DNA from: Pseudomonadota bacterium
GTDB taxonomy: Bacteria > Desulfobacterota > Desulfobulbia > Desulfobulbales > JAGXFP01
Direction: 5' to 3'
DNA length: 64,000 nt
Assembly (NCBI GenBank): GCA_018814305.1
Contig: JAHJAA010000048.1
Coordinates: 36,022-100,021, forward strand
Of the stretch, positions 1-7,213 are shown in pieces. The notes under the pieces were generated by a model, which was not told where the DNA came from, did not search any database, and saw only the letters and a list, made by a program, of their open reading frames with translations. The number at the start of each line of letters is the position of its first letter. Within the stretch, counting starts at the first letter, position 1. Position numbers and translations under genes: made by a program.

Positions 1-657
1 ATGATTAATGGCGGACTGGTGGTCGGCACCGAGGCTCCGGGCGACAGTGAAGTAGCCACGATTTGGGAAGGTGACGGCGGCGACTGTGGTAAATGTGACG
101 GGATTGGCGGCAACGGCGGGGACTGGATAACCAAGGTTGGCGGTATTACAACAGGCAGCAGCTCATTCGACAAAGGTTCCAGTGACTGCGACTGCCCGAT
201 CGCCACCACAACCACCACGGAAGAAGCCACAACGGCAACTGAAGCAACCACAACCACCACTGCCGCACCAACTACCACAACTACGGCAGCAGCGACCACA
301 ACCACGGCTTCCACCACGACGACCACGGTGGGTGAAGCGACGGTCTCAGGGGCGTCCACCGGCTATATTCATTATGCCGGCTGGAGCGAACTCTGTTTTG
401 CGATCACCCTCCAAAACGTGGTTGCCGGCTCCATTCTGAGCCTGCAGATCACCGATTCATTGGGGTTCTACAATAAGGTCGTCACGGCAATGGTCGGAGA
501 AACGTTAATCGCCACCGCAAATGCCCAAATCAGTTACTACGCCCTCTATAACTGGACCATTCTGTCAATCACCACAGCAACCGGGATACCGTACCCTTTC
601 ACCGGTACCACCTCGGGGTCCATTAACGTCACTACCGCACCTCAACCCTGTCAGTAG
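1..657 (+). CDS. Secreted or surface protein, C-terminal part, Thr-rich linker (5' end probably outside window)
   Basis: The reading frame is open from the first base and ends with TAG. It shows a Gly/Asp-rich start with several Cys (about residues 24-66), a linker made almost only of Thr, Ala and Glu (about 69-112), and a C-terminal domain of about 100 residues rich in Ser, Thr, Ile and Val that looks beta-sandwich-like and ends in Pro-Gln-Pro-Cys-Gln. Thr-rich linkers of this kind usually separate extracellular domains. No signal peptide is visible, so the ATG at base 1 is probably internal and the true start lies upstream of the window. I do not recognise the family. Surface location is inferred from composition only. 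Confidence 0.6.
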   Translation: MINGGLVVGTEAPGDSEVATIWEGDGGDCGKCDGIGGNGGDWITKVGGITTGSSSFDKGSSDCDCPIATTTTTEEATTATEATTTTTAAPTTTTTAAATTTTASTTTTTVGEATVSGASTGYIHYAGWSELCFAITLQNVVAGSILSLQITDSLGFYNKVVTAMVGETLIATANAQISYYALYNWTILSITTATGIPYPFTGTTSGSINVTTAPQPCQ

Positions 658-736
658 AACGAAAAACCTCCCGGGCCACCGGCTTATGGCCGTTGACCCA
701 GGAAAGAGAAACATTGTTCACAACCCAAATCGACAA

Positions 737-775
737 CAGCCCTTCCGACTGAACCGACCGGAAGGGCTGTTTGCA
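737..775 (+). terminator. Rho-independent terminator after the Thr-rich gene
   Basis: An 11-bp perfect stem (CAGCCCTTCCG at 737-747, complement at 759-769) with an 11-base loop is followed by a short T-rich tail. It lies about 80 bases after the stop of the first gene and just before the convergent gene that ends at 793, so it may serve both directions. Confidence 0.75.
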
Positions 776-792
776 TTCTATTGAAATACCTC

Positions 793-1212
793 TTATTGAG
801 GTGGAAACGTATCGGGATTAATTACAAACCAAACATCATTAAGTCCTTGTCCACCAGTGTCTCCAGCCGTTTTGTCCCCTGCCCGGTAGTAAAGCGGGTA
901 TCCCCGAAACGTCGTCTGCTTGGCTCCGTCCGCCCGCGTCATATTAACAAACTCATCGGCAAGAATTCCGGCCGGCGCGGCAACGATCTCCCGATAGTAC
1001 GGGGGCCATTTTGCGCTACAGGGTCCGGCACATACGCTCTTCCCCGGAGTATCCTGCATAAACCAATAGATGGTCATCCCCTCGGCATCGGTCAGATACC
1101 GACCAACCCCTTCCTTTTCGTTGATTTTTACAGCATGATGATCCGCCAAGGCAATACCGACAAATAGCAGCAGCGACACGATGACGATTACGAGGCGTCC
1201 TATATTTCTCAT
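793..1212 (-). CDS. Secreted COG4315-type repeat protein (Lipoprotein_15 family)
   Basis: A 139-residue protein with a clear signal peptide (basic start, hydrophobic run about residues 8-20, ending near Ala-Leu-Ala-Asp). The mature part holds two copies of the short secreted repeat seen in COG4315/PF03640 proteins: one around YLTDAEGMTIYWF with Cys-Ala-Gly-Pro-Cys downstream, and one around GYPLYYRAGDKTAGDTGG ending in WFVINPD. The function of the family is not known; members are periplasmic or surface proteins. A longer frame exists upstream, but the ATG at 1212 is preceded by GGGAGGAG at good spacing and begins the signal peptide, so it is chosen. It stands alone, divergent from the lemA gene. 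Confidence 0.85.
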   Translation of the reverse strand: MRNIGRLVIVIVSLLLFVGIALADHHAVKINEKEGVGRYLTDAEGMTIYWFMQDTPGKSVCAGPCSAKWPPYYREIVAAPAGILADEFVNMTRADGAKQTTFRGYPLYYRAGDKTAGDTGGQGLNDVWFVINPDTFPPQ

Positions 1213-1468
1213 ACTGTCTCCTCCCGGTAAGTTTTTCTGAAAAAAACTCTCTCTGCCGAAAATCGTATCATGAGTAGCCCTTACCAAGGCAAGGGAAAAT
1301 CCTCGGGGCCCATGAGAATATTTATATCGCTGGGATGAAGGACTCGTACAATCAAGCCCCACATAATATTCGACTGGCCTATCTTTCGGGTAGGCGGTAG
1401 AATAAAAAAAATTTTGGAATCAGACTCTGAAGCTCCAATCTTATCAACCGTCACCAGGGGTGAAGAAC

Positions 1469-2065
1469 ATGGGTATTGCCGCTATCGTAACACTGGTCAT
1501 CATCGTCCTCCTTATTATGTACGGAATCGGGATTTTCAACAGACTGGTCACCTTCCGTAATCGTTACAAAAATGCCTTTGCCCAGATCGAGGTTCAACTC
1601 AAACGGCGGTACGACCTGATCCCCAACCTGGTCGAGACCGCCAAGGCCTACATGGCGCATGAAAAAGAGACTCTGGAAAATGTAATCGCCGCCCGCAACG
1701 CCGCCTCCAAGGGCCTTGCCGCCGCAGCCTCCGATCCCGGCAACGCCAGTGCCCTGCAAGGCCTGGCCGGAGCAGAGGGGAATCTGGCAGGGGCCTTAAC
1801 CCGTTTCAGCATGGTGATGGAGGCCTACCCGGATCTCAAGGCCAACCAGAATATGATGCAGCTCAGCGAGGAACTGACCAGCACCGAAAACAAGGTCGCC
1901 TTTGCCCGCCAGGCCTTTAATGACCAGGTCATGACCTATAACACCTACAAACAGACCTTCCCGCCGGTGATCTTCGCCGGCGCCTTCGGTCACGGCCAGG
2001 ATGCCACCTTACTGGAGTTCGAAGACAGCAAGGAGATCCAGGCCGCCCCAAAAGTCTCTTTCTAA
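1469..2065 (+). CDS. lemA: LemA family membrane protein
   Basis: The protein has one N-terminal membrane segment (about residues 2-21) followed by the LemA core: an RNRYKNAFAQIEVQLKRRYD block, the motif DLIPNLVETAKAYM, and a long helical region ending in a Tyr/Phe-rich tail with PPVIFAGAFG. LemA proteins are anchored in the inner membrane with a helical domain outside the cytoplasm and are often encoded next to M48 peptidases, as here. GTG at 1460 is possible, but ATG at 1469 sits at better spacing behind AGGGGTGA, so I use it. The next gene starts 19 bases after the stop, so the two are very likely one operon. The molecular role is not established; membrane-protein quality control is an inference from the partner. 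Confidence 0.92.
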   Translation: MGIAAIVTLVIIVLLIMYGIGIFNRLVTFRNRYKNAFAQIEVQLKRRYDLIPNLVETAKAYMAHEKETLENVIAARNAASKGLAAAASDPGNASALQGLAGAEGNLAGALTRFSMVMEAYPDLKANQNMMQLSEELTSTENKVAFARQAFNDQVMTYNTYKQTFPPVIFAGAFGHGQDATLLEFEDSKEIQAAPKVSF

Positions 2066-2084
2066 ATAAACACGGAGAGCGATT

Positions 2085-3995
2085 ATGGATTTCTTTGCAT
2101 CCCAGGATCAGGCCCGGCAGAGCACCAGCCGTTTGGTGATCCTTTTTTCCCTGGCCGTATTATCCCTGATTGCCATGACCAATATGCTGGTCCTGGCAGT
2201 TTTCGGTTTCCTCGGCAACCAGGAGAGCTCCACCCGAAACGCTACCCTCAACCTTGACTGGGAGGTCTTTGGCGCCATCACTCTCGGGGTGATCCTCATC
2301 GTCGGCCTGGGCAGTCTCTACAAGATTATGCAGCTCTCCGGCGGAGGCGACCGAATCGCCCAGATGCTGGACGGCCAGTTGATCGTTGACTCATCAGGAG
2401 ATGCGGACAAGCAGAAGATCCTCAACGTGGTCGAAGAGATGGCCATTGCCTCCGGTTCACCGGTGCCGCCGGTCTACCTCTTGGACGACGATGCCATCAA
2501 TGCCTTTGCCGCCGGCTATACCACCAGCGACGCGGTGATCGGCATCACCCGGGGCGCCATCCAAAAACTCTCCCGCGACCAGTTACAAGGAGTAATTGCC
2601 CACGAGTTCAGCCATATCCTCAACGGCGACATGCGGCTCAATATCCGCCTGATCGGCACCCTCCACGGCATCCTGATCCTGGGGATGGTCGGATACTATA
2701 TCCTGCGATCCGGCTCCCGCTCCTCCCGCAGTAACTCGAAGGGCGGGGGCGGCGCCATCCTCTTCCTGGGTATTGGATTGATGGTTATCGGGTATTCCGG
2801 GACTTTTTTCGGCAATCTGATCAAGGCAGCGGTCAGCCGTCAGCGGGAATTTCTGGCCGATGCCTCTGCGGTTCAATATACCCGCAACCCGGACGGGATC
2901 GGCGGCGCCCTTAAAAGAATCGGGAACGACACCACCGGTTCAACCCTGACCCATCCCGGAAGTTCCGAAATCAGTCACGCCCTGTTCTGCCAGGGTTTCA
3001 CCTCTTTTTTCGGCAGCCTCTTCGCCACCCACCCGCCCCTGGCCGAACGGATCAAAAAAATTCAGCCGGATTGGGACGGTAAATTCGAGGGGGTAAACAC
3101 CTCAACTCGACAGCCCCCCCCAATCCCACCGGAAAAAAGCCACAAGGAAAGAATCGACCAAACCACCTCAGTCCTCACCGGGATACTTGCTGCTACAGCC
3201 ATGGAAAGTGTCGGCCGTCCCACCCAGCAGCATCTTGGGTATGCCAGAGAGTTGATCGCCGGTTTACCAAAGGTTCTTAAAAATGCAGTCCATCAGCCCT
3301 ATGCAGCCCGAGCGGTGATCTACTGCCTGGTGCTTGATACAAATGATCAGATCCGCGACCGACAACTCAGGCATCTGGAAAAGGCAGCCGACTCCGAAGA
3401 CTACCAGATGGCCGTTCGCCTGGCCAATGAAGTCAGGCGCCTCCAGCCGGCCAGCCGACTTCCGCTCCTGGATATGGCCATGCCCGCCCTGCGCCAACTC
3501 TCACAACAACAGTTTGGATTGTTCCGAGAGAACCTCATGGTTTTGATCGAAGCGGATGGCAAACTGAGTCTTTTTGAATGGGCCCTGCAGAAAATCGTCA
3601 TCCATCATCTGGACGGGGCCTTTGGTGGGCACTCCGGCAAAACTCCCCAGAGCACGACCCTCACTAAATCAACCGAGGCCTGCGCTCTCCTACTGACTCT
3701 CCTGGTCAACGCAACAAAACATCGGGGGATGACCACTGACGAAGTGTTCGCAGCGGCCGCCGCGCAATTACCGGATCTTGAACTCGCACAACCGGAGAAG
3801 CAGGAACTGACCCTCATCAAACTCGACCTGGCCATGGACGAACTCTCCGGCCTCATGCCCCAGGAGAAACAGAAGCTCCTGACCGCCTGCGCCACCGCCG
3901 TCCTGGCCGATCAGCAGATCGACCCGGTCGAAGCGGAACTTTTGAGGGCCATTGCCGACACCTTCAACTGCCCGATGCCACCGTTGATTGGCTGA
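2085..3995 (+). CDS. M48 family membrane metallopeptidase with C-terminal helical extension
   Basis: A 636-residue protein with two N-terminal membrane segments (about 18-43 and 62-82), then an HtpX-like M48 peptidase core with the zinc site HEFSH at 173-177 and the third ligand in RQREFLADA (Glu255), separated by two more hydrophobic segments (about 188-207 and 224-247). Classical HtpX is about 290 residues. Here about 320 further residues follow, ending in a helical section with LIEADGKLSLFEWALQ and DQQIDPVEAELLRAIAD that resembles a TerB-like acidic helical domain. GGAGAG precedes the start. It is paired with lemA, an arrangement seen in many Proteobacteria. Likely role: proteolysis of membrane proteins at the inner membrane. 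Confidence 0.9.
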   Translation: MDFFASQDQARQSTSRLVILFSLAVLSLIAMTNMLVLAVFGFLGNQESSTRNATLNLDWEVFGAITLGVILIVGLGSLYKIMQLSGGGDRIAQMLDGQLIVDSSGDADKQKILNVVEEMAIASGSPVPPVYLLDDDAINAFAAGYTTSDAVIGITRGAIQKLSRDQLQGVIAHEFSHILNGDMRLNIRLIGTLHGILILGMVGYYILRSGSRSSRSNSKGGGGAILFLGIGLMVIGYSGTFFGNLIKAAVSRQREFLADASAVQYTRNPDGIGGALKRIGNDTTGSTLTHPGSSEISHALFCQGFTSFFGSLFATHPPLAERIKKIQPDWDGKFEGVNTSTRQPPPIPPEKSHKERIDQTTSVLTGILAATAMESVGRPTQQHLGYARELIAGLPKVLKNAVHQPYAARAVIYCLVLDTNDQIRDRQLRHLEKAADSEDYQMAVRLANEVRRLQPASRLPLLDMAMPALRQLSQQQFGLFRENLMVLIEADGKLSLFEWALQKIVIHHLDGAFGGHSGKTPQSTTLTKSTEACALLLTLLVNATKHRGMTTDEVFAAAAAQLPDLELAQPEKQELTLIKLDLAMDELSGLMPQEKQKLLTACATAVLADQQIDPVEAELLRAIADTFNCPMPPLIG

Positions 3996-4135
3996 TAAAT
4001 TCAGGTAGAACAGAAGGTCGAGGGTGTCTTTGAAATTTCTGGGCATGCATTCTTTCGTGAGCTTTCCCCAGAAACAAGCCAAACGATACCAGGTGAAGGC
4101 CCCCACAAAAAGCAGGAAATGACGTTGTTATTGCC

Positions 4136-4261
4136 TTATCCCTTGATCAGGGCAACATGGTGCCGACAGAATTCATTGAACAACTTCCGGCGCTCAGGCA
4201 ATTTCAATCGAAAATAAAATGGACTCAGCATCAAAATGTGCAGGACTTCAACCCGTGACAT
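4136..4261 (-). CDS. 41-residue hypothetical protein
   Basis: The frame starts at an ATG preceded by an excellent AGGAGGTG at about six bases and encodes 41 residues with an ordered, amphipathic composition: a segment around LHILMLSPFYFRLKLPERRK and a basic C terminus ending CRHHVALIKG. The strong ribosome site and the protein-like sequence argue for a real gene. A longer upstream in-frame extension has no ribosome site and is not used. I do not recognise the family. It stands alone between the peptidase operon and the repeat region. Confidence 0.5.
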   Translation of the reverse strand: MSRVEVLHILMLSPFYFRLKLPERRKLFNEFCRHHVALIKG

Positions 4262-4444
4262 AGGCACACCTCCTACCAGGTAAAACTTACCAAAGGAGTA
4301 ACGCAATGACCGTGCCCAAAGCAACCAGCTACCTTATTCCCTTTCGTTTCAATACTTTAGTCATATCCACCTTCATCCATAGTGGATATTTTTTGCCGGA
4401 TTCCGTCAAAAAAATAATGCCAAAAGGGCCTGATATGTCATGCG

Positions 4445-4520
4445 AGGGATCACGAGGGATCAGGGGACACCAAGGGATCAAGGGATCAAGGGATCAGGGA
4501 CGGATCACATCGGATCAGGG
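4445..4520. repeat. Short tandem and dispersed AGGGATCA repeats
   Basis: The octamer AGGGATCA occurs at 4445, 4455, 4473, 4481 and 4489, the last three directly in tandem, followed by two CGGATCA variants at 4501 and 4511. Its function is unknown; replication slippage is the simplest origin. Confidence 0.85.
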
Positions 4521-4608
4521 TAGAGCAGGAAGGCAACAGTTTAGTCCCCTTATCCCACTTATCCGCACGAAGCTGCAATATACGACGAATGATGACTACA
4601 CAACATAT

Positions 4609-4635
4609 GGTATGCACTTGAGTCAAGTGCATACC
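4609..4635. repeat. 27-base perfect palindrome downstream of the FISUMP gene
   Basis: Arms GGTATGCACTTGA (4609-4621) and its exact complement (4623-4635) flank a single central G at 4622. There is no T-run on either side, so it does not look like an ordinary terminator. It lies 16 bases past the stop codon of the lipoprotein gene on the minus strand. It could form a cruciform, or a DNA hairpin with a slightly opened tip. DGR target genes are known to carry such a structure just after the variable region. Confidence 0.85.
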
Positions 4636-4651
4636 CAGTTAAATCAAAATG

Positions 4652-4831
4652 TCAATCCTCGAGACAACGCACACTGAAGCCGGTCGCCCGGTTGTAGCCG
4701 TTAGAAATGTAGGCGTTGCCGCTTCTGAAGTGCAAGTTGCGAGCGAAGATACCATTGACCGAGCTGCTCCAGTAGTTGCCGTTGCTGCCTGCGTAGTCGA
4801 CCGAGCCGTTGAAGTGGCGGTACCCTGCCGA
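4652..4831 (-). other. Candidate DGR variable region (last 60 codons of the FISUMP gene)
   Basis: The segment encodes SAGYRHFNGSVDY..GSNGNYWSSSVNG..NLHF..GNAYI..GYNRATGFSVRCLED. The invariant frame (SAGYR, GNYWSSS, RA-GFSVRC) is interleaved with positions that vary in homologous proteins, and those positions use codons ending in C. In known DGRs the variable region is the 3' end of a C-type-lectin-fold gene, followed by a conserved homing sequence and a hairpin. Both the layout and the palindrome at 4609-4635 fit. The template repeat and reverse transcriptase are not in this window. Confidence 0.5.
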
Positions 4832-6259
4832 CACAAGCTTTAAGGGAGAAGCGAAGGCCCCATTTTGATCATTGGATGACCAGGTAACACGTTCCGCCTC
4901 CCATTCCATATCGGTGGGCAAGCGGAACCCTGCGGGACATGGGTTGTTGACGCCGGACATCCCCTGCCAGAGGTTATTGTTCTGGGGAGAACGCCAATCG
5001 TATGGATCACTGGGTGCCAGAATAAAACTCCCATGCCCCGGGGTATCCGATGAACTGAGGGTGGTGGTAGTCGGGCTGTTTCGCTTCTCATGCCCATCCG
5101 TGTCCCGGCCCCACAGATAAAGATCGCCATAAGCCTCTGAGTCATCAAAACTGGTGGCGACTCGTGCAGCTCCTAAGTTTCGATCCAGCCAAACCCGCCC
5201 AGTTGGCGAGGTGACGGTGCCGACTGAACCGCCTGTAGTTGCATCGGCCCCTGAACAATCCTGATCAATCCCGTCATTGGGTATATCAATGGCTCCGGGA
5301 TAAATAGTACTGTCACCATCATTACAATCGCCTTGGCCATCGGTGTACCCATCGCCGTCAAAATCTATCGCTAAACAGATCATATCACCGTTTTGACAAT
5401 CCTGATCAATCCCATCTCCACAAACCTCCATCGCTCCCGGATGAACTGAATTATTAAAGTCATCACAATCACCTTGATTTTCATTGAACCCGTCCCGGTC
5501 ATCATCAATCTCATTCGGATCAGCAGAACAGACTAGATCGGCGCCTGAACAATCCTGATCAATGCCGTCACCACAGGCTTCCGGGGCTCCAGGATATACG
5601 GTGCCGTTGGTATCATCACAGTCTCCTTGATTTTCGCTATATCCGTCCCAATCATCATCGCTCGCATTTGAATCCGCCGAGCAGACCATATCACTGCCCG
5701 AACAGTTCTGATCGATCCCATCACCGCAGATCTCAATGGCCACCGGATTTATTGAACTATCACTATCATTGCAATCCCCACGGCTCTCCGCATAACCATC
5801 ACCATCATTGTCCACATCATTCTGGTTCTGGACGGAGACCATTGTTACGATCCCAATATTATTCTCCCCACTGGTGATCGTTATACCATTACGCACGCCC
5901 TCGTAAAGAACGGTGGCCATATCGGCTTTAAGCCCCCGGACAGTCACCGTCCAGTTATTGGCCACCGGAATTCCCTCGACCAAACCGCTCCCGGCATCAA
6001 CCGGAAAATCCTGCTGGACATTACTCCGGCCGGGCGAGGAAAAGATCACCCGCACTGTCACCACCCCGTCCGGAACCAGACTGGGATTACTGGCCGCCCG
6101 GGTCGTGATCATCAGCCCGGAGGAGTCCTCCCAGAGCAGACTCAGGGAAGCAGAACCGGTCTCATAGCTCAGATTCCCGGTGCCCCCCCCACAACCGGCA
6201 AAGGAGAGCAAAATCAGGACATTCAAGATGGTGACGATTTTTCGTTTGATCGATTTCAT
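4652..6259 (-). CDS. Lipoprotein with four MopE-like Cys/Asp repeats and C-terminal FISUMP (C-type-lectin-like) domain; candidate DGR target
   Basis: A 535-residue protein with a lipoprotein signal (hydrophobic run 8-20, lipobox SFAGC, Cys23). Residues about 35-145 form a beta-rich domain. Four repeats of about 45 residues follow (about 149-342), each of the form DxDGDGY..GDCDD..YPGA.E.CGDGIDQDC, which matches the MopE-type putative metal-binding repeat. The C terminus (about 345-535) is a FISUMP/Fib_succ_major domain: GRVWLDRNLGA, CPAGFRLPTDMEWE, NGNYWSSS and a final GFSVRCLED. In the last 60 codons, 37 end in C, as expected if AAC codons of a template were changed to NNC by a DGR. The protein should sit on the outer membrane and bind ligands through the C-terminal domain. 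The ribosome site is weak. The small gene at 6324-6629 lies 64 bases upstream and may be co-transcribed. Confidence 0.88.
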   Translation of the reverse strand: MKSIKRKIVTILNVLILLSFAGCGGGTGNLSYETGSASLSLLWEDSSGLMITTRAASNPSLVPDGVVTVRVIFSSPGRSNVQQDFPVDAGSGLVEGIPVANNWTVTVRGLKADMATVLYEGVRNGITITSGENNIGIVTMVSVQNQNDVDNDGDGYAESRGDCNDSDSSINPVAIEICGDGIDQNCSGSDMVCSADSNASDDDWDGYSENQGDCDDTNGTVYPGAPEACGDGIDQDCSGADLVCSADPNEIDDDRDGFNENQGDCDDFNNSVHPGAMEVCGDGIDQDCQNGDMICLAIDFDGDGYTDGQGDCNDGDSTIYPGAIDIPNDGIDQDCSGADATTGGSVGTVTSPTGRVWLDRNLGAARVATSFDDSEAYGDLYLWGRDTDGHEKRNSPTTTTLSSSDTPGHGSFILAPSDPYDWRSPQNNNLWQGMSGVNNPCPAGFRLPTDMEWEAERVTWSSNDQNGAFASPLKLVSAGYRHFNGSVDYAGSNGNYWSSSVNGIFARNLHFRSGNAYISNGYNRATGFSVRCLED

Positions 6260-6323
6260 AGGGGAGTTCTCAACTGAGTATTAGCTCAAAACGGCACCGA
6301 TTCCTAAAAGACTCGCTGCTTAC

Positions 6324-6629
6324 TTACCAACTCACCGTGGCACTGCCGGTGGACGGTGCGGCAGGAGAAGACGAGCCTCCTCCCCCACCCCCACCGGCGG
6401 CAGCCGCCCCGATGGCACCCACAGCCAGAAGGCCAAGCCCCCATTTCCACCAACTGGAGCCGGACTCTTCCTTCACTTCCTTCACCTCTTTAACCGGAGG
6501 TGGCCCAGGGGCCAACTCTTCCTGGATCAACTCCTGCTCGATGGCATCCGGGCTGTCATACATCTTGCCCTGGGCAGTTGTACAAAATAACAGCATGCAA
6601 GCGACAAGTAGCGCACAGATTTTTTTCAT
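6324..6629 (-). CDS. Small secreted protein with Gly-rich hydrophobic segment
   Basis: A 101-residue protein with a signal peptide (residues 1-21, ending Thr-Ala-Gln-Gly), an acidic/Pro-rich stretch with repeated KEVKEVKEE, then WWKWGLGLLAVGAIGAAAAG and a run of seven Gly, a Ser/Pro linker and a final GSATVSW. The last residues look like the first strand of a fibronectin type III domain, yet the stop follows at once, so the protein may be truncated relative to longer relatives. The longer upstream in-frame extension lacks a signal sequence; ATG 6629 is preceded by GGTGGAAAG. Function unknown. It is 64 bases upstream of the FISUMP lipoprotein gene on the same strand. Confidence 0.65.
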   Translation of the reverse strand: MKKICALLVACMLLFCTTAQGKMYDSPDAIEQELIQEELAPGPPPVKEVKEVKEESGSSWWKWGLGLLAVGAIGAAAAGGGGGGGSSSPAAPSTGSATVSW

Positions 6630-6646
6630 TCTTTCCACCAAATGAT

Positions 6647-6847
6647 TTATTCCAGGTCCAACAGGAGATGAATCTCCCGAGCAAGTTCCGGCAAATGTAT
6701 TCTGGCAATCTGCCAAACTTCTTCTGCGTCAACTCCGAAATAATCGTGGGCAATAATATTTCGGAATCCCTTAATCTTCAGCCAATCGATACGGCTATTT
6801 TCTTCTAAAAACGCTTCGGAATACCAAAAGGCTTTGCCTATTTTTAC
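6647..6847 (-). pseudogene. HEPN (DUF86-type) protein, surviving C-terminal half
   Basis: Directly behind the nucleotidyltransferase, and overlapping its stop codon, a frame of 66 codons begins after a TGA and has no ATG, GTG or TTG at its beginning. It reads as the C-terminal half of a HEPN/DUF86 protein: IDWLKIKGFRNIIAHDYFGV with the Rx4H motif (Arg-Asn-Ile-Ile-Ala-His), then VWQIARIHLPELAREIHLLL and a TAA stop. The N-terminal two helices (about 50 residues) are missing. Intact MNT-HEPN pairs form toxin-antitoxin modules in which HEPN is the toxin and MNT the antitoxin that AMPylates it. Here the toxin gene appears broken by a deletion near its start. Confidence 0.7.
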
Positions 6848-7146
6848 TCAACATAGATTACTTCACCCATTATCTCTTTCTTCACATACTCCTTCAAATA
6901 CTTTTCACGGGCTATATCAACCTGACGACCGAATTTTTGTTGCAAGAGAGTGCGGAGTTCATTTTTAAGCTCATAGATATTGGGCGTATTATCCCGAAGT
7001 TCAATCATCAGATCAATATCACTGTTTTCGGTATAATCTCCTCGACTGAACGAGCCAAAAAGACCGACCTGGGTCAAATGAAAATGTTCATACAGGTAGG
7101 ACTTATTTTCCGCCAAATATTTGATGATCTCTTCCTGGCTAACCAT
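6844..7146 (-). CDS. MNT-type minimal nucleotidyltransferase (HEPN/MNT antitoxin family)
   Basis: A 100-residue protein with the minimal nucleotidyltransferase signature: GLFGSFSRGDYTENSDIDLM (GS-x10-DxD, residues 30-45) and a third acidic strand QVDIA near residue 77. The start is preceded by GAGGAAATAA. Such proteins AMPylate or otherwise neutralise a HEPN RNase partner. Their genes normally sit directly before or after the HEPN gene, and here the partner is only a C-terminal remnant overlapping the stop. The protein itself looks complete, so it may be an orphan antitoxin or may act on another HEPN protein in the genome. Confidence 0.88.
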   Translation of the reverse strand: MVSQEEIIKYLAENKSYLYEHFHLTQVGLFGSFSRGDYTENSDIDLMIELRDNTPNIYELKNELRTLLQQKFGRQVDIAREKYLKEYVKKEIMGEVIYVE

Positions 7147-7213
7147 TTATTTCCTCAAGACAGGTTGTGTCTTCCAGAATTCAAATGCCTTCTGATGCTT
7201 TGAGCTCCAGAGC

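Larger units (their letters stand above)
4262..4651. other. Intergenic region with octamer repeats and a perfect palindrome
   Basis: No convincing gene. It contains copies of AGGGATCA (4445-4517) and a 27-base perfect palindrome (4609-4635) just beyond the stop of the MopE/FISUMP gene. The Gly/Gln-rich frame on the plus strand here is produced by the repeats. Confidence 0.7.

Noticed and set aside
793..1362. Longer N terminus for the COG4315-type protein
   Set aside because: The added 50 residues precede a complete signal peptide, and GGGAGGAG sits before the inner ATG.
3768..4106. Minus-strand frame of 112 codons over the end of the M48 gene
   Set aside because: Most of it lies antisense to the peptidase gene and it has no ribosome site. 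The first 30 codons, outside that gene, look somewhat protein-like but are too short to support.
4306..4677. Plus-strand frame of 123 codons over the repeats
   Set aside because: Its Gly/Gln-rich centre comes from the octamer repeats, the rest overlaps the end of the lipoprotein gene, and the sequence is not protein-like.
4639..4843. Long frames on both strands over the last part of the FISUMP gene
   Set aside because: They arise from the C-ending codon bias of the true frame. Only the frame ending in GFSVRCLED continues a recognisable domain.
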